Below, in pieces: positions 61,061 to 64,000 of a stretch of DNA of 64,000 bases; the first letter of the stretch is position 1; every line of letters begins with the position of its first letter. The DNA lies in assembly GCA_028564705.1 (NCBI GenBank), contig JAPXFQ010000899.1, forward strand, positions 2,418,001-2,482,000, given 5' to 3'. The notes beneath the pieces were generated by a model that saw nothing but the letters and a program-made list of their open reading frames with translations, was not told where the DNA came from and did no database searches. Source of the DNA: Apricaphanius iberus (taxonomy: Eukaryota > Chordata > Actinopteri > Cyprinodontiformes > Aphaniidae). The translations under genes and the position numbers were made by a program.

Positions 61061-62292
61061 TCCTCTGATCTGAGTAAAGCAAATTTTATCATCTAGCAGT
61101 TTTCCTTTCCAAATTTGAATATTATAAAATTTCAAAGGGTTTAAATCGGACAGTGTTCTCCAATACCCAGATTAACTCAAAAAGGGCTAATTTATGAGCC
61201 TTTTAAAATAGGTCATTATTGCTCTGAATTATTTTGAATTCAAGTTTTTAATTGTTATGTCTGTTTTTAAGTGCATCCTCTCATTAAAGCAAATAATCTC
61301 CACAGGTAAATAATTTGCTGTGATGGCACTGTTTGAAAAACAGGGATCTCATCAGCACCTTCCTGTTTGTAACGTGACTGTCTTTTCATGAACACATGGA
61401 AGTCTGAGTTTATTGAAATGCATAAACATGGGCATGTGATGAGGACTGTACACACAAACAGGAGGGAGGATGAGACGGATGCAAGCGTGTAATTAAACAT
61501 TTGTATCCAGGCTGGGGAACCATGAATCAGCTTTGTTGCACTTTTGTTTGGACACTAACCTACTATCAGCATTATGTAAGGTGTTTGAATTTGTTAACAC
61601 TTTTCTGTTATCGTGACCTGTTGTCACTCCTTGGTTGTTTAGTTAAAATATCTTAGACATGTGCATCACTGAGCTTTTTGTCCATGAAGTTGACTTTGTG
61701 AGCTATTTATGGCAGATTTTAAAAACCTGAAATGTAATTAAAGCCTTAAAGTTGAGCAGCTGGGTATACCAGCACCTTCTCTGTCACATGTCAGACCAGT
61801 ATGCAACATACATATGAATACATTATGAAATATAAAACAACTATCTGTCTGAACATGTTTTTTCCAGCTGATGTGACTCACTTGTCTTTTGTAAATTTGA
61901 CCTTTGTCTTTGCAGGGAAAAGCAGGGCTCATCTCCGGTTACTCTCCAACATCTGCCACAACTGAAGATCTCATTGCTAAACATGTCCCCTTGTTATTTC
62001 ATATGCACATGTTTTAATCATCTCAGTTTTTTGTCTTTAGTTGCAAAATCAGAATTTTTGGCTGGGTAAAAGAAGAGATATCCCGCTTTTCTGCTGCAAG
62101 TGGGTTTCAGTTGTCTAACACATTTCTGGCTAAATAAGCAATGCTCGAAGTGTAAGGACACCAGGGTAAACAGATTTTTTTCCAAGAGCTGGGTGAGGTG
62201 GTTTGTTACTAAAATAAAGAAACGTGACCCCTATTGAGTACTGATGGATTACTATTTCAACCTAGAATCTGGTACAGTCTATCAATAAAGTG

Positions 62293-62294
<2 letters not shown>
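61061..62294. other. Intergenic, nothing recognised
   Basis: AT-rich, no gene seen. Confidence 0.4.

Positions 62295-62325
<31 letters not shown>
62295..62325. repeat. (TA)n microsatellite
   Basis: About 15 uninterrupted TA units. Confidence 0.95.
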
Positions 62326-62327
<2 letters not shown>

Positions 62328-62499
62328 CAATAAGTCCAAATTTCTGGATATATTTTTTTTCCTTTAATGACGTTATTTATCCTAAAATCTAATTTAAGGA
62401 TAAAGATTTGATTTCATCAGATGTAAGTGGAAAATCATACTAAATAACAGAAGCAAAAACCTTGAAAACATCAGTTTGTGTGTAATTAATTTAAATAGG

Positions 62500-62665
62500 G
62501 GTTTTCAAACCCTGGTCCTCAAGACACACTGCCTTGCAGGTTTTAAATGTTTCCCTGATTCAGATAGCTGTTCTGCAAAAGCCTGTTAATGAACCATCAA
62601 TTGAAATCAGGTTTGCTTAAGCAGGGAATCATCTATAAATGCAGGTCAGTGTGTTTTTAGAGTTG
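62500..62665. repeat. hAT-like teleost MITE
   Basis: The left part 'ccctggtcctcaagacacactgccttgcaggttttaaatgtttccctgattcag' and the right part 'aatcaggtttgcttaagcagggaatcatctataaatgcaggtcagtgtg' are inverted similar arms of a repeat I recall from many teleosts. Related to 3536-3625. Confidence 0.6.
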
Positions 62666-63904
62666 AAAAAATACTGATCCCTATCATGTGTTTTAGTAAC
62701 TGTGTTTAATAATTGAGTTACAGTAATAACTGAACTTTTCAATAATACTTCATTCATTGGGTATAAAAGTAAAAGATTTCCTTTTATCATGTTTTTAAAT
62801 TCCATTTGCTTTTTCTCTTTATAGTTGCGTTTTAATTTTCATGCTCTGTTTATGAACCACTTTGTCATTTTTTTATCTCCCGAATTGGCTGTATAAATAA
62901 CATTTAATGACTTGCTATTTTCTAAAAGTATCTCAAATCCATGTTCTTTAATCAAAACTAAGGTATAAACAGTAGCCAAATGGAGAAAGGTATACAAATG
63001 TCTCCCATACAATGTATGTAGCCTTTTGTGTTAAAAATGTAAATTTGTTTCATTAAAGAAATATTATTATTTTATCGGTCTCAAATGTGTAAAATCTTTG
63101 TCTGGATGGTAAATTTTCTTTGTCAGGGAGCTTTAATTGCACATCTCACGAAAGGAATGAGAGGAATTCATTTTGAAATATATTCATCATTTAAATTGGT
63201 AATATTAGCGCTCCAGTTGTAATTCTGTGATGATATTGCCTCAGAGTTGCTCAGAGGATCAATAATTAAACTATCAGTAATCAAAATAACATAGGTAATA
63301 ACTGATTAACTAATATCAACCAGAAAATATTACTACTTAAAGTGAATTTCAAAGAGTTGAAGAGTGAACATTTGATTTTCTTTAGTTTGTGAAGATTAAA
63401 ATTCATTTAAATAATCTTTGCCATTAAAAAGGGATGCTCACTGTTTACGAGCATTATTAGAATTTCTAAGTACATTTCCTCAATATCCTATTTTTAAACA
63501 AGTGGATCAAAATTGTATATTTGATAGTTGCCCTTCTTGCAAAAATCTGAATATATGTGATAAAATGTAAAGTATAGTCACAAAAAGAAATAAATCAGAT
63601 AGCTGAAAACATAAACTTCTTAAAATAAAACAAAGAAAATAATAAAAATCTTAAAGAGTTTAAAAAAAGTATTCACCTAGAAGATAGCCTTTATAGCTAA
63701 AAGATGCCCTTACAGAGTTTTTTTCTCACTTATGGGAATGAAGAGAAGAACCTTACCAGAAAATCTGCAGGAATATTAAAAGCATCTTCCAAAAACATGG
63801 TAGTTTTAAAAAACAGTAAAAGCACAATATATAATTCCAAAATGTACTTGTTGCCAAGGAACAGTTTTTAAAACTGTTGGACCCTTTTCTCTTGTATCAT
63901 TTCA
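62666..63904. other. Intergenic, nothing recognised
   Basis: Very AT-rich with no recognisable feature. Confidence 0.4.
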
Positions 63905-64000
63905 AATCAAAATTAAATCAAACTTTATTTATAAAGAGCTTTTTAAACTACACAGCTATGTGGTGCAACCACATAGCTGCACTACATATAAGGAAACACT
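63905..64000 (-). repeat. Start of a teleost interspersed repeat at window edge
   Basis: 'aaatcaaaattaaatcaaactttatttataaagagctttt' resembles the 'caattcaattttatttatatagcgc' start of the family seen at 39283. It is cut by the window end. Confidence 0.35.

Noticed and set aside
1..64000. Prokaryote-type systems (operons, CRISPR, restriction or toxin modules)
   Set aside because: Spliced vertebrate genes, CpG-island promoter and fish repeats exclude a prokaryotic origin; none of these structures is present.

Overview
The window is AT-rich vertebrate nuclear DNA, almost certainly from a ray-finned (teleost, probably percomorph) fish. Two spliced protein-coding genes with GT-AG introns are visible, and the rest is dominated by repeat families I recognise as typical of teleosts: tRNA-derived SINEs, a retroposon with a GGAT-repeat tail, many decayed Tc1-like copies, hAT-like and PIF/Harbinger-like MITEs, and a broken non-LTR retrotransposon. 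There are no prokaryotic features, no CRISPR array, and no intact tRNA or rRNA gene that I could find.

Bases 1-6363 (+ strand) hold the 3' part of a reticulon gene, best matched to rtn2. The complete reticulon-homology domain is spread over six exons, five with the family's diagnostic lengths (208, 139, 70, 47 and 59 nt). The 5' exons lie left of the window. A polyadenylation signal candidate sits near 6943. From about 7.0 to 12.6 kb is intergenic DNA with a pair of perfect palindromes (8041-8130) and a decayed Tc1-like copy.

Bases 12966-19879 (+ strand) hold a complete three-exon gene for an atypical Rho GTPase of the RhoU/Wrch-1 type (245 residues), with a CpG-rich promoter/5'UTR just upstream. 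A SINE has inserted so close to the exon 2 acceptor that it has probably displaced the original branch point. Intron 1 also carries a Tc1-like remnant.

From about 21.3 kb to the end (roughly 43 kb) I see no convincing gene. This is a repeat-rich gene desert downstream of rhou. It holds two retroposon insertions with perfect 13- and 15-bp target-site duplications, paired MITEs at 46.8-48.1 kb, a Harbinger-type element carrying a decayed HARBI1-like fragment (49.2-49.4 kb), and a broken LINE (57.3-58.9 kb). A few compact, motif-rich non-repeat patches could be enhancers.

The two genes act separately. The reticulon shapes and retains itself in tubular ER, and RhoU regulates actin, adhesion and polarity. 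They are simply tandem neighbours here. I do not see a novel multi-gene system; the most interesting points are the SINE-altered splice region in rhou, the RhoU C-terminus, and the mobile-element structures.
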